A DNA stretch of 64,000 nucleotides from Diplonema papillatum (taxonomy: Eukaryota; Euglenozoa; Diplonemea; Diplonemida; Diplonemidae), in assembly GCA_030068145.1 (NCBI GenBank), contig JAPJBO010000032.1, positions 248,001-312,000 of the forward strand, given 5' to 3'. Positions 53,401 to 63,424 of the stretch are shown here, piece by piece (within the stretch, counting starts at the first letter, position 1; the number at the start of each line of letters is the position of its first letter). A program made the translations under genes and the position numbers. The notes under the pieces are model-generated. The model was given only the letters and a program-made list of their open reading frames with translations, was not told the origin of the DNA and did no database searches.

Positions 53401-56400
53401 AACTACCAGCGCAATTATGTTGCCACATCGGGGCAAGTGGTGAAACCCCCGGAACTCAGGGAATTGATGATGGCACCTGACAGGCAGTGTAACAAGAAAA
53501 TCCGAGATGGATTTTAATTTACACGATCACCATTTCCACATAGATCCACACCCCGAACTCTGGCGGGACAAACCACGTACATATATTTTGGTCCCCGGGT
53601 CTATTTTCCGAGATCTCTTCATCGAAGCTGATCTCGAGCAACATAACGTCGAAAAAGGTGTGCAACGTGGACCAGCGAGAAACAGTCCAAAAAACGACAA
53701 CTCAGTGCATCGAACCAGCGCACCGCACCGCACCGGCCCGCCGCTCACACTGCCAAACCCCCCAACAAAATGATGTGTGCACGAGCGAGCCATGTTCGAC
53801 GGGCCACAGGCAAAACGGTTGAACCGCGCCCATGGGATCAGATAATGAATTCGATACTCGTTGTGTTCTGCGACGCGGATCGCTAGAGCTCCGCAGCAGC
53901 ACGGCGGGTGGCCGGCGTATCTAGAGAAGTGTAAGCTAGGCTCCGAAAGAGGAAGCGGAGAGGGCGTATGAAGTCGAACGGGAAAATAGCCCCTCCGAGA
54001 TCTTTCAGAATTATTATGTACGGGAAATAAGACGTACCGGAAAAAGATACCCGCGGGCTTTGGGGAAAAGTTTTGTGACTTTTTCCGGTACGTCTTTTTT
54101 ACAAATACGGTAAGCTAGATAAAAAGGTTTGAAAGGGCTATAAGCTAATTAAAAGAACCTCTAAACCACAATAAACGCTAAAAGGTTTGCTATACTGGTG
54201 TGGTCCATATGCCCGGTGCAAACCCGGCACAAACCCGGCACAAACCCGGAAAAACTCAAGGGGGGACCCGATTTTTTATTTTGCACTACCCCTTCAGGTT
54301 ATGGCAGGTGATCGCTGCAATCAAGCTAAACCGACGGCACCGGGGTCCTGTCGAGTAAAAACCAACACCAATTAATATGTAAGGCGGCACCGAAAGTGTA
54401 GGTCCACCGCAGAAGGTACCCGGAATGCTTTGCCATTGCAGCGCTGAATGCACATCTCTGACAGACAGGAACCACTAGCCTCCAGAGGGCAAGCCCGGTT
54501 GTGCTTGACGCAACGGACTACAACCGACCACCAGCCAGCAATTGCCTCAAACTCCCCCGATACTACGGAACCGAGGAGCCTAGTACAAGCAGATTAACCC
54601 TCTGCCCTCGCTGTTTCCAAATGAAGCATCAATTCCAAATTCATGTGTCATGCTGGCTCTTGCCGGATGCTAGCGAGCTTCGTTACTTCACCACCGCGCC
54701 GTAGCCTCCATTGTGCCCTGGGTTCCATGATTGGCTGTTCTCGGCCGGTATGCCCGAGTCGGTGTTTCCTCGTCTTTACACTTCTTCTTCGATTGTTTAA
54801 CCCCAACGTCCGGGTCTGCCACTGGCGCGGCCCCGTTTTTCCGCTCCTCTGTCCCTTCTGCTTCACCTCATTGCTTCCATCCGGGCCTGCCTGCGCTTCC
54901 AGTCCGCTGGGTATTGTTCCTGGGGGCGAATTTCCATTTCGGGTCGCCGTTTTCGAGCGACCTGCCTGAGGTAAGGCACGCTCTCTCGCATGCCATCTTG
55001 CCTGCTCGCAGAAAGCTGCATTTGCGGCATCATCGTCTGCATCGATGTTCTGCATCCGCGGTACGTGCTTACTTTTCAGTCGACAACTACTGCTCCCGAC
55101 ACATTGAGCTAATGCTAACTCCACTGCAGAACGAGTGGTGACCTGTCTCTGCTAACGCGTCCACGAACGCCACGCACCCATGCTCGGTAGCCATTCCTCC
55201 CAGCTGCCGGGGTTGTTGGTACCCGCATTTTGGAGTGCATCGAAACCCCTGCAGAGCTCAAACAGCGGCTTGGTCAGCCACAGTTTGAAAGGATGCGGAA
55301 CCAAAGGTAGCAGTCTGCTCAGGCCATCTTAAGCCATCCGACAGCACCTTCTAGGCGAGAGGGAAAACCGGTTGTACTTGATGGGCGGGGAACCCGCCCG
55401 TCCGAACCGCTTGTTGCCGACTTCTGTTCCGATGGCACAGCCGAGCGGGTTGAGCGTGGGAACTTCTGTCCCTCGTTCTGAATCGATGGAGATGCTTGCT
55501 TCTCTTTCCGTTTTCCAAGCTACGGAAGGGGCCTCAAACCGACAAAATATACACGATACCGAAGCCCGTAGGCTGATTATGACAGAAGGGCGAGGGACCG
55601 CAAAGAGCGGGACAAATCCCCACGAGCACCAGACGATCATGAAACGTGGCAAAATCCACTGCGAAGCCTGAAATCGCCACGACCAAGGGTGCTAGCGGGT
55701 GCTGGGGAGACAAAAATAAAAACCCCGGACCCCCCCCCCGGTACAAACCCGGCACAAACCCGGCACAAACCCGGAAAAACTCCAGGGTGGATCACACCAT
55801 AATACGCTAAATAAAAAGTTAGCAGGTGGCTATAAGACAAAAAGCCCCAGAACAAAACTACGCACTTCTTCCATTTTTATGATCGGATTCCCACAACTAC
55901 TTTTCAGCTTGCCGGCCCTCATCTTGCGACCCCCTTGCACAGGCTCGACGCGATTGACGTGTTAACGGCGCCACACAACGACGAGTCGCTCTCCCAGCTG
56001 CGCAACCACCTACGCTTCATTTGCGACCCTACGGACTTACTCAAGAAGTTCGGAGCGTGCAAGCAGAATGTTAAAACGTGGCAGTCCTTTTACCAGGTAT
56101 GCTAAGCTGGCCATCCCTAACTCTGGATGGAACTGCGACGAATTGCCTGTCGCTGTTTATCACGGTGCACTTCGGTGTGCCACGGTCTATCCCCTATACC
56201 CTGGATCCGCATAGGTTGCCTGGAGCTGCATTTGACGATTTACCACGATCTATCAGGAGGGGATAGCTTGTGGTTCGTCTGTTTTTCCATGACCCCTCCT
56301 GGCGAGTGGATACATTGCTCAGAAACGTTGGGACTCCAGCTTGACGCGGCGAAGGCGCTCAAACAAGCTTGCTACGCTGACGCAAACGCGGCATGCGCCC

Positions 56401-59400
56401 AAAAAGGTAGCGCCAAACGCATGCCGGGTTGCCCCTTTTTTTACTCTCCATTGAATTGAGGACCATTCGCAATTGTCCGTGGGTCCTATTCCCTTTCGTC
56501 GCCCGCTCGTGAGAATAGGAACGAAGAGAGAAGAAACGGACAGGAATTCCAGCTCACACGCACACAGCTTCTGTTTTCATACCCGGTCGTCGTCGGCATA
56601 TGTAAGAAGCTGTCGGAGTTCAAAAGATGCCGGATATTCTCCGAGGTGGTGGAAAAGTACGACGAGGTAACGATCACCGAGCTTTTTCAGAAGGTGCACG
56701 AGACGATCGACTTTCCGGAGTCGCAGGAGCAAGGCCGCGTCGCAATCCGCAGGAAAGCTGACGAAGCGCTGGACAGCCACAAAGAAGCCTACGCGCACCT
56801 GCCGCGGTTCCTCGAGAAGGTGGCCGAAGCGGTGGTCACGGACTTGAAGAACTTCCAGTTCCCCGTCCGCGTGCAGTACTTCCCACTGCTTGGGTACTTC
56901 ACGATGGTGGCGAAAGCCTACTACGTTGACGCCCTCACGACGCACCTACCAAACGCGGACTACACCTTCCAGTTCCAATCCGAAGAGTGGCTCTACTACA
57001 AGAATCCTCGCATGCTCGAACTCGATGAAAAGTACGGAGACTTCCAAAGCGCGATCTTTGATGCCGAGGACAGGATCCAGGGCCACCTGGCGGAGTGCGT
57101 GGGCAAAGAGGACGTCCGGAAGGCGCTTTTGGCCATATTGCCCGTTTTCGACGTCGACTGCGTCGCGTCCCTCGCTCTGGTCAGCAAAACAGAGCGGTGG
57201 ATCCGACCCACGGTGGTCGGGTCCGGCGGCGCGTCCGTGCTGCGGATCATCGACGGCAGGCACCCGTTGCAAGAAAAAACCGTCGACCGCTTCGTGCCGA
57301 ATGATACGATTCTCGAAGAAGAGACCCGAAGGACGCACATTGTGACAGGTGTGTATTCGGGTTCAAATGGTGGTCGAGTTGCTTCATCCCTTGATGCTGC
57401 AATGTGGCAAAGTTGCAACGAATGCTGGTGAGCTGCCACATCACTCTATGCTTGTGGTCGCTTGATCACCACGTTCTGGAAACTCACAAAAGGTAGTGGG
57501 TATACGAAGGTCAGGAACTGTCCCCTATCATTCTACAGTGGAGGTGGCTCATCTCTCTTTTTTTTTACGAATGGTAGTGATGTTGTTAGAAGTGAATAAT
57601 GCACACTGTACGAATGCGAGTGAAGTTGCATCCTGAAGTGTCTCATCAGACTCATCTATGAAAGAACTGCTCGCACTGTTTACGTTGGGTCGGGACACAC
57701 TTTGACGCCACTCTTACATGGATTGGCGAGGACGACGAGGCTGTAGTCGAGTCACCCGATCCCCGTCATCATGTTGGTTCTGCTGTGTAGTGATGTGGCC
57801 TTGCCCCTGGGGGTGCAACATCGAGCTCTCAACAACCGTAATGCAAAGCCGTGCCAGTCGCATGTTTTACCGTGTGCAACACTCAGGTCCGAACAGCTGC
57901 GGCAAGTCGGTCCTTCTGAAGCAGGTCGGCATGATAACGCTCATGGCCCACGTCGGGTGCTACGTACCGGCACGGGAGGCTGTCATTGGTGTCTGCGACA
58001 GAATCATGACGCGCATGCGCAGCAGTAGTTCACCCTCTGCAGAGCCGTCGTCCGCCTTTAGCTCCGACCTTGGCCACATAAAAGACATGATTAGCTACAG
58101 CACTCGCGACTCTCTTCTTATCGTAGATGAGTTCGGCAAAGGTATACCCTCCCTCATGGCTCCATTCCTCACTTCCGGAGCCTCGTACTCCTTTTGTTCT
58201 GATGCTAGCACCAGCCCGCGCGTGAGGGGAGATGCTCTATCAAGCTAAGATTTCGCCTTATCATTTCTGATAGAGACACCGTCCATCTCCTGATGAATCC
58301 CGCGAACAGAACGCAAAACTGTGACACAGATGGCGACTGCCGACCATTGTGCTTGCACCACGGACTTGGTACAGCTAGTCAGGCCTAACTCTGCTTAGAG
58401 AGAGCTTGCTACATCCTCGAGTTAGATGTGCCGCATATGCAAACTCTTTTGGCACAACTCCGCGCAGCTACCACAAGATGAAAACAAAGGTCTTGAGCCA
58501 AGTGCCGGATGGAGACGCTGACAGCCTCCACGCTCTATCCGCCCCCGAAGGATCCCCGTCCCACCCTTCGGAGAAGACCCAAAAACTGCGTGTCGGAACC
58601 TCAAAACAGACTCGTAAAGGCGATACGTGGACCGTGCCAAACTGTTCGCTTCAGACGTTACCCACTTCAACCCAAGCACCCTCACATACACACCCACTCA
58701 CACACACGGGGGTAGCAGTCGTCAGCATTGCACACTGCTTGGCGATAAGTGATTCGCGCCACTTCCCCCCGTGCGAGCGAGTCTCGGAACAGGACTCAAA
58801 ACTGTGACCCAGGTGGCAACTGCCGACTATGACGGGTGCACCAGGAGTTTGGAACAGCTATTCAAGCTCATCGCAGAGAGAGCTTGCCACATCCTCGGGT
58901 GAGATGTGCCGCCTGTGTAAAGACGCTGTTGCACGGGGCCGAAAACCACGTGCAGCTACGCCGCAAGATGAAAACAGAAGTCTTGCACCGAATGCCGGAT
59001 GAAAACTGACCTCCCGCCGCAAACACCGAACCTCTAAACCACAATAAACGCTAGAAAACTGACAACCTCCCACGTTTTATCCGTCCCACCCTTCAGAGAG
59101 GAGTCACAGGACCCAAAAGCAGCGTGTCGGAAACTTTAAGCCGACTGGGCTCTCCTTCGATTCAGCCGTTACCCACTTCAAGCCACGAACTTAAAAAAAA
59201 CGCAGGCACCGTTGCAGCCGACGGCATCGCGCTTCTTGCCGGCGCCGTGCAACACTTCCTGAACAAGGGCAAGGACAGCCCCCGCTTGATGCTGTGCACG
59301 CACTTCGTCGAAATCCTCGGCCCCGGCCAGCTCGACGGCGGCAATCCGCTGGTCCACGTTTGCCACATGACCGTCGACCGCGAGGCCACCGACGCGCGGA

Positions 59401-59741
59401 AGCTGCAGTACCGGTTCAAGCTGCGCCCCGGCCTGTCGGACGGCTCTTTCGCCACCTACTGCGCGAGTGCAGCCGGGATCCCCCGGGCCGTGGTGAGGAG
59501 GGCCGAGTACGTGCTGCTGCTGCTGCAGAAGCGGCTGCCGAAGGCCGCCTTCCTGCGGCTGGTCCGGGCGGCGTCGCTCGCAGAGCGCCGGCACAAAAAG
59601 GTGCTCCGGACCCTCCACGACGCGGACACCGAAACGTGCGACGTCACCGCCCTGCGGAAGGCCATCTGCGCGGCGGCCGCCGAGTGGAGGGCGCCGCAGC
59701 GCGCGCCGTCCCGGCAGCTCGTTGCGAAAAATGATGCTTGA
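47429..59741 (+). CDS. MSH5: MutS homologue MSH5, six exons, complete
   Basis: Exons 47429-47684, 48278-48758, 55943-56096, 56568-57348, 57887-58141 and 59206-59741 add up to 2463 bases, 820 residues plus stop, close to the human length; every join is GT-AG and in phase. MSH5 pairs with MSH4 in a clamp that stabilises meiotic recombination intermediates and promotes crossovers. Family marks are KEGLSLYGLLN (exon 2), RLDAIDVL and VKTWQSFY (exon 3), YYKNPRMLELDEKYGDF and RIIDGRHPLQE (exon 4), Walker A GPNSCGKS (558-565) and Walker B LLIVDEFGKG (634-643); the exon 5-6 join gives FGKGTVAADGIALLA. It lacks an N-terminal mismatch-recognition domain, as MSH4/5 do. A Cys replaces the usual Ser or Gly in Walker A, and THFVEIL stands for the usual TNF/THF motif. 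A GTAAGT 13 bp upstream of the start codon could be a leader-intron donor. I chose the first ATG in frame. Confidence 0.95.
47788..47838 (+). repeat. Dispersed ~50-bp motif, copy 5 (MSH5 intron 1)
   Basis: GTGACCCGGAGAGACCTTTC, CGGATTCTCTCGCGAACATT, CACTCTGAAAG. It lies in the first MSH5 intron. Confidence 0.65.
48885..49110 (+). mobile_element. 3'-end fragment of the Cys/His-module element (MSH5 intron 2)
   Basis: Matches 51170-51360, including the last residues of that ORF (RAPERDDQD.LK), the stop, CATGACACATCACGTGCGAA and GATGCAGATTATCGCC. Only the end is present, as expected of a 5'-truncated insertion. It begins about 130 bp after MSH5 exon 2. It is a fossil fragment. Confidence 0.85.
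49838..51430. mobile_element. Cys/His-module element in MSH5 intron 2
   Basis: The left edge has a cluster of ATCGATAT-type words (49838-49905) and CCAATTCACCTACCCCCC; the right edge has TACACTCGATTACGATCG and GGTGAATTGGGGGGG, so the outermost words are inverted. The same end (GTGGGTGAATTGGCTC plus CGACATATCGA) occurs alone at 53210-53275. The interior is one ORF (50059-51309). No reverse transcriptase or transposase motif is visible, so the mode of movement is unknown. The shared 3' tail among copies argues for copying from the 3' end. Confidence 0.6.
50059..51309 (+). CDS. 416-aa ORF with three tandem Cys/His modules
   Basis: An intact frame that could extend in phase upstream of the first ATG (…FRALQYWLDGM). 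Residues 1-110 share ELAVDFEVYTG..LPG, LARML.TIGEAL and SLRTVGAPP..GYEMRPIF with the ORF at 13417 and the remnant at 44840, so this is an element protein. Residues 180-273 hold three modules of the form C-x2-H-x4-C-x2-C-x(5-13)-CC-x(2-3)-HH: C180, H183, C188, C191, CC201-202, HH205-206; C217, H220, C225, C228, CC234-235, HH238-239; and C242, H245, C250, C253, CC267-268, HH272-273. I know of no named family with this spacing; each could bind one or two zinc ions. The tail (280-416) is Lys/Arg/Pro-rich with nuclear-localisation-like KKRK and PKRRK. Nucleic-acid binding is a guess. Confidence 0.7.
   Translation: MCWSVAGDVSTAELAVDFEVYTGLDLPGSLVATTGGTPLCIRARMLARMLKTIGEALERKGVGPLLPGRKLEKIGSLRTVGAPPCLTGYEMRPIFRGGEETMGILETQLKASRHAFTGEAWGMDLFPTYGRERAERAARWAAFDDATEKRKGKKSAVVGGDPWLVPEGIPRHEKWGERVCPGHQKVKCDVCKRRGKSVAWCCQAHHREGDGLAVKMCAEHRMTQCATCKTTAECCRNHHHRCLDHGMPTCDGCKKHADLRSRRPGHCCRKGHHRAAVARGEETTAKKRKAEPEGPAPAPRQAKRENVVLVLPEAEEDEREPATSTPTSAAKVGKTAPTPAKKRQPDSAAEPVPKRRKGRVDAPRPSPRRWEKAEIDAQPMNLDEQSKKKRSTKRAPERDDQDELKRRKHDTSRAKR
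51865..52330 (+). repeat. GACGCTAGCGTC-type dispersed repeat, copy 3 (MSH5 intron 2)
   Basis: CAGACGCTACCGTCTG palindrome, then AGTCGTTGGGGGTATTGACA, GGGAGGTCTGCTTGGCTGCA and, near 52150, TTCCATCGAGCCTACTTGCG. Order as in copy 2. Confidence 0.7.
52778..52849 (+). repeat. Dispersed repeat shared with 30531-30607
   Basis: GGTCAGCGCGGTAGCGATGA, GAGAACACATACAGATGGG, GGGGAGAGGCCCTGG and AAGGCGTGACTA. Confidence 0.8.
53041..53275. repeat. TACACTC tandem words and 3' tail of the Cys/His element
   Basis: ACTACACTCTACTACACTC repeats are followed by GCAGATTATCGCCACAGATT, TTACACTCGATTACGCTCG and GGTGAATTGGCTC, the tail of the element at 49838-51430. No coding part is attached, so this is an extreme 5' truncation or a solo tail. 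Confidence 0.75.
54029..54096. repeat. Perfect 18-bp inverted repeat
   Basis: AAGACGTACCGGAAAAAG (54029-54046) and its reverse complement (54079-54096), with 32 bp between, inside MSH5 intron 2. Weaker pairing continues outward. It is either a small foldback element or the remains of one. Confidence 0.85.
54205..54265 (+). repeat. CCCGGCACAAA short tandem repeat, shared with 55735-55790
   Basis: Three or four CCCGGCACAAA units followed by CCCGGAAAAACTC at both places. The second copy is flanked by AATACGCTAAATAAAAAG, resembling the AATAAACGCTAAAAGG near the first copy. Confidence 0.8.
54640..55080 (+). repeat. GACGCTAGCGTC-type dispersed repeat, copy 4 (MSH5 intron 2)
   Basis: GCCGGATGCTAGCGAGCTTC, GTTACTTCACC, GATTGGCTGTTCTCGG, TTCTTCTTCGATTG and GCTTCCATCCGGGCCTGCC follow the family order. 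The palindrome is degraded. Confidence 0.65.
55735..55790 (+). repeat. CCCGGCACAAA short tandem repeat, copy 2
   Basis: See 54205-54265. It lies about 150 bp before MSH5 exon 3. Confidence 0.8.
56125..56265 (+). repeat. TCTATCACGG-type repeat (MSH5 intron 3)
   Basis: CTGTTTATCACGGTGCAC, CCACGGTCTATCCC and GGAGCTGCATTTGACG, as in 33900-34050. Confidence 0.65.
58310..59190 (+). repeat. ~480-bp unit, two tandem copies (MSH5 intron 5)
   Basis: Two copies in tandem of the unit described at 32510-33015. Shared words in each include GACTGCCGAC.AT, CACATCCTCGGGTGAGATGT, GCAAGATGAAAACA and AGTGCCGGATG. The last copy ends with TCAGCCGTTACCCACTTCAA about 20 bp before the exon 6 acceptor. A stray GAACCTCTAAACCACAATAA at 59028 also occurs near 54155. 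Confidence 0.85.
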
Positions 59742-60960
59742 ACGCCGTGCGTTTTGGGTCCTTTTCTAGTTGAGTTCTGCTGGGAACGTGGCATTATAGT
59801 GGACCCTCGTGACGCCGAGTAAGCTGCTTTCTCCTCGAAAGAGTTTCGGGAGCTCATGTGTCGCTGGATAAGGCATCACAACATGGTAGAATAGTGGTCG
59901 TGTAGACGCACAAGGTCCCAGAATGGAAGTAGCCTATTATAAACAAGATGTTGCAATTACCATTCCAAACACGAAGAACGGCTTGTGAAGCAAGCCCATC
60001 TCTCATTCTTCCCCTTCTCCGGTTCTGCAGGCCCCGCCCTCGGAACAATCTCTCATCAAGTTGTCCGACTCAACTTTACTTGCGTTTTCATTCCGCTCGT
60101 GCGCTTGTTCCAGTCATGTGTGCCGTACTGTATCGCTGTACACTGTAGCACGCTCGTTCCCCACACGTGCGTGGTCGCCGTGCGCTCACTGCACGCGTGC
60201 TACTCCACGCGATTGGCAGCGGTGTCCGCGTTCCGGTTTGATTTGTCGCGCGACGATACTTCCCCATTTTGTATTGCAAGTCGGGAACGAGGAAAGTACC
60301 ACCAGATCCCATCGTAGAGACGGCACACCACGACATCCTGCAAATGCATGTGCACTGCCAACGAGATCGGTGTCATCCGGAAGATCCGCCAGAGCAGCAG
60401 ATACAGCACAGTGCGGTCGAAGATGTGCCCATTGACGAGCATGCGCCCGCTGAAGACACTGGGAAGGATTGCCGGAGCAGTCGACCTGTTGCAGGCGATA
60501 GCTCGACGGAGCGTGCTTCTTCATGTGCGGTGCCAGGGCGCACGGCCACCGCACAGCAAAACCGTGTCCTGGAACACCGCCAAACGCGTTCCAGCACTAA
60601 AGAAGATCATCGATGACTTCTCAAGCGGGGACTGGACGGTGATGGAGCTCGTCTGCAATCTGCAATGAAGAGTAGACGCAGGCAGTAGACAAGAGTACCA
60701 CCCAAGATGACTGCGAAACCTCGGAGAGATAAACCCAACAGTTAGTACTGGCAACCCAACGACCCCACCACCGCGCAACAAGCAACGGAACGGCGAGGGG
60801 TGCTCCGCCCAAACAATACATCCGACCACGAATCTGCGCCAAACGACACCACTACTCCCGTCCCGCATCACACCAAACCTTGACTGACAGGATCGCCCCC
60901 CGCCACCGACATCATCGTCATCATTGTCATCGTCATCAATAAACTCAGGAAAATCAGGGA
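59742..60960. other. Unassigned intergenic sequence
   Basis: No gene is supported. A 106-codon plus-strand frame at 60348-60668 has fairly coding-like composition but no start, splice or family evidence. Confidence 0.4.
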
Positions 60961-60961
60961 C

Positions 60962-61075
60962 CGGAAAAAAGGAAAAGAGAGCGGATCGACAGCAGAACCA
61001 CCACCCAAAAAGGAAGGATAGCAAGAAAGGTCGAAAGACACCAGACTACATCAACCCCCCGGTTGATTGTCGGCG
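60962..61075 (+). repeat. Sulfotransferase 5' leader, copy also at 6667-6800
   Basis: The match to 6667-6800 ends about 10 bp before the sulfotransferase start codon. The leader is therefore either a repeat that landed at the gene or part of the gene that was copied elsewhere. Confidence 0.7.
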
Positions 61076-61084
61076 GCACGAAAA

Positions 61085-61578
61085 ATGACCTGCGGCCCTG
61101 CGAGCGGCGCCGCAGCCGCAGCGCTGTGCGTGGTGCTGGGACTTGGGTTGTGCAGGTGGCTGTTCCCGGGACCCCGCCCGCCGCGCCCCCGGTGCGGCCG
61201 CCTGTGGAAGCCTCCCCAGCCGGCGCTCGTCGCCCTGCTGAACGCGGCGGGGCGCGCGCTCGAGGGCTGCGGCGTCCGCAAAACCTTCACCGCCGGCTCG
61301 CTCCTCCGCGACGCCCGAAACCGTGAGGGCGGCCTCGCAGACTTCGGCGACAGGTTCTGGCTGGAGCGGCTCGAGGTGCTGGTGGAGGACACCCACGCGT
61401 CGAACGACTTCGCCCCGTTGGGCCGGCTGTTTCGGTGGAACGCCATCGTGAGGAACCTCGGCAGCGTACTCCGGCTGAACGACCTGTTCAAGAAGCACCC
61501 TGGCATCGCGGATGTACAGCTTGGTCGGCTCGTGGTGATTGCCGGGCTTCCGAGGACCGGGACTACAGCTCTGCACAG
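61085..61578 (+). CDS. Sulfotransferase family protein, first exon
   Basis: The ATG at 61085 opens 164 codons plus two bases, ending at the donor CACAG|GTACGG. The N-terminus has a hydrophobic segment (about 10-28), compatible with a type II Golgi protein. Residues 60-150 fit the helical start of the family (FTAGSLLRDARNREGGLADF.., FWLERLEVLVED, LGRLFRWNAIV, HPGIADVQLGRLVVIAG). GLPRTGTTALHR (154-165) is the 5'-phosphosulfate-binding loop that holds the PAPS donor. The enzyme would transfer a sulfate to an unknown acceptor. The 3'-phosphate-binding motif and the rest of the protein should lie in later exons; I found none before the window end. An inverted-repeat element lies about 165 bp downstream in what would be intron 1. 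Confidence 0.8.
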
Positions 61579-61743
61579 GTACGGGCATTTGCATTCCACT
61601 GTAAGGATTGCCCGGCCGATTCTTTCTCGTTCATCGTACGCAGGGGGTTATGCACTGCAGCGGTTGGGTGAGGTAACCAGTGCTTTATAAGGGGGGTCTT
61701 ACGTGGGGGTAACCCCCACGCTCCAAAAAAGAAAAAGAAAACT

Positions 61744-62653
61744 GTCGGGGGGCAGGTGTGGCCCTAAAGCGTGAATGTAAATAGAGATTTTGCCCAAACA
61801 CATTTTTTTGCACTTTTTTTTTGCACTTTTTTTGCACCAGGCTACAGCCAGGCCTTACGTTCAGCAGGCTAAACGTACTGATTTCAGCACGTTAATTCTT
61901 TTAGTTTCTCTTTGTACACATGCTGAATCAGTACGTTATCAGCACATATCGTGTGTCCAAGATGCCACCCGAAGGCCACCCAAGCAGGCCCATGCAGGTC
62001 TTTCGAAGAACTGGTGGAGGAGGGAGCAAGCTGGCTTGGATGTCTGCACATGACAGGCATACCCGTTTCTTCGGGCTTACGCGAGTGGGGGAATTGGGTG
62101 TATCATACCGTTTTTTCCGGCTCGCTACGCGAGCCGAAGAAGGGGATGATAAATACTCCATTACTTCGATGACCGCCAGGGCCGCATATGATATGATCAT
62201 TCATCAGAGTGCAAGAGACAAGTTACCACAGTCCGGAAAGCAAAACAGACATAGCATGCCGTGTGGCTCGGCTCGATTTCTTCGTTCGATGAAGAACTAT
62301 TCAGAAATGTTTTGTGACCAAGCTAGGAGCCTCTGAAGGTCTTAGCTTTATATTGGCAAGCGTTGACACAAAGCCATTCGAGTTCCTGTTGGAACTTGCG
62401 CCTGACAAACTTCCGATTGTGATGATGGTGATGATCTTAGCGGCAGTGCTGGTACAACCTCCTTCGCACAGACGACAGAAAGAAAGCGAAAGCGCGAAGA
62501 GTCCGACATTACTCAGTCCGAAATCTTTCACCCTCTCAGTGTAGCTACGATCCAAAACGGGTGCAAAAACAGGCGGAAAAAGTGCAAAAAAACGTAAATA
62601 GGATCTTGGATTTTGCCCAAAAAGAGCGTAAATAGGGCCACACGTGTCGGGGG
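61744..62653. mobile_element. ~910-bp element bounded by ~95-bp inverted repeats
   Basis: 61744-61845 (GTGTGGCCCTA, ATTTTGCCCAAA, TTTTTGCAC..TTTTTTTGCACC) is mirrored by 62558-62653. At 61867-61936 a second, internal pair occurs: AACGTACTGATTTCAGCA and TGCTGAATCAGTACGTT. The interior has overlapping plus-strand frames (61920-62336 and 62314-62544) that give ordinary-looking protein (W.SAHDRHTRFFGL, then ASEGLSFILASVDTKPFEFL) without a known motif. Target duplication is unclear. Confidence 0.7.
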
Positions 62654-63400
62654 GGCCGCCGTGAGTGGCCAGCACTGGGGGACCAGCCACTGAAGGGGGG
62701 AGCCAGCTTGCTTGTTCTTGGCGTCCACTTTCAGTGGAATGAGCCAGTCAGCGGACTTCGTTGACTCTTTTGAGGGAGTACTTGGTTGTGGCTATGCAAA
62801 TGTGCGCCCTACGCAGCTCAAGTTTGCAAGAGCTTCGTTATACTTTGATACAGCAGCAGCTGTCCTTACAAGAAGAACCCTGCTTGTTGCACATCCAGTG
62901 CCCCTTTTTGAGGCTAGTATTGTAGGCCTGTAGTACCCCGTTTGCAGCTTACGTTGTTTTAACTTGGAGTTCCCTGCCGTACACTTGACACACCTTTTCC
63001 TTTATGATCGAGACACGAACGAGACACAATTCGGCTGTGCTGGGCTGCGCTAGGCTACACTGGGGGGTCCTTGGGTGCAGCTCCGCAACCACACTGAGAA
63101 AACACTTGGTAAAAAGTTAGCCACCCCCACAGGCATGTGGAGGAATACAGAGGACCCAGCTTTCCATATAAACCCCTGGAGGTAACTCACCCAAAAAAAA
63201 AAAAGAATCGAAAATTGGGTGGGAGGTTGGGTTGATTTACACTACCTCGGATTGGGTTGGGCAGGAGTTTGGTGTCTGTAGTCTTGGGTTGGCAGAGGTT
63301 TTGGGTGTCTGTAGTGGGAAATATTTCTCCTATTCTGAAGGGTGAGACCTATCATCAGTAGGCTAGGTGTCTTCTGGAGGAGAACACTGGCTGCAGAAGG
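62654..63400. other. Unassigned sequence
   Basis: No sulfotransferase exon or other gene could be supported here. Confidence 0.4.
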
Positions 63401-63424
63401 TCCTGCCTTAGCCAGGACATCAGA

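Noticed and set aside
60348-60668. 106-codon plus frame as a reverse-transcriptase-like fragment
   Set aside because: Composition looks coding-like, but I could not place any catalytic motif, so no family is claimed.
62700-62933. Second sulfotransferase exon
   Set aside because: No 3'-phosphate-binding motif or plausible acceptor in the right phase could be seen.
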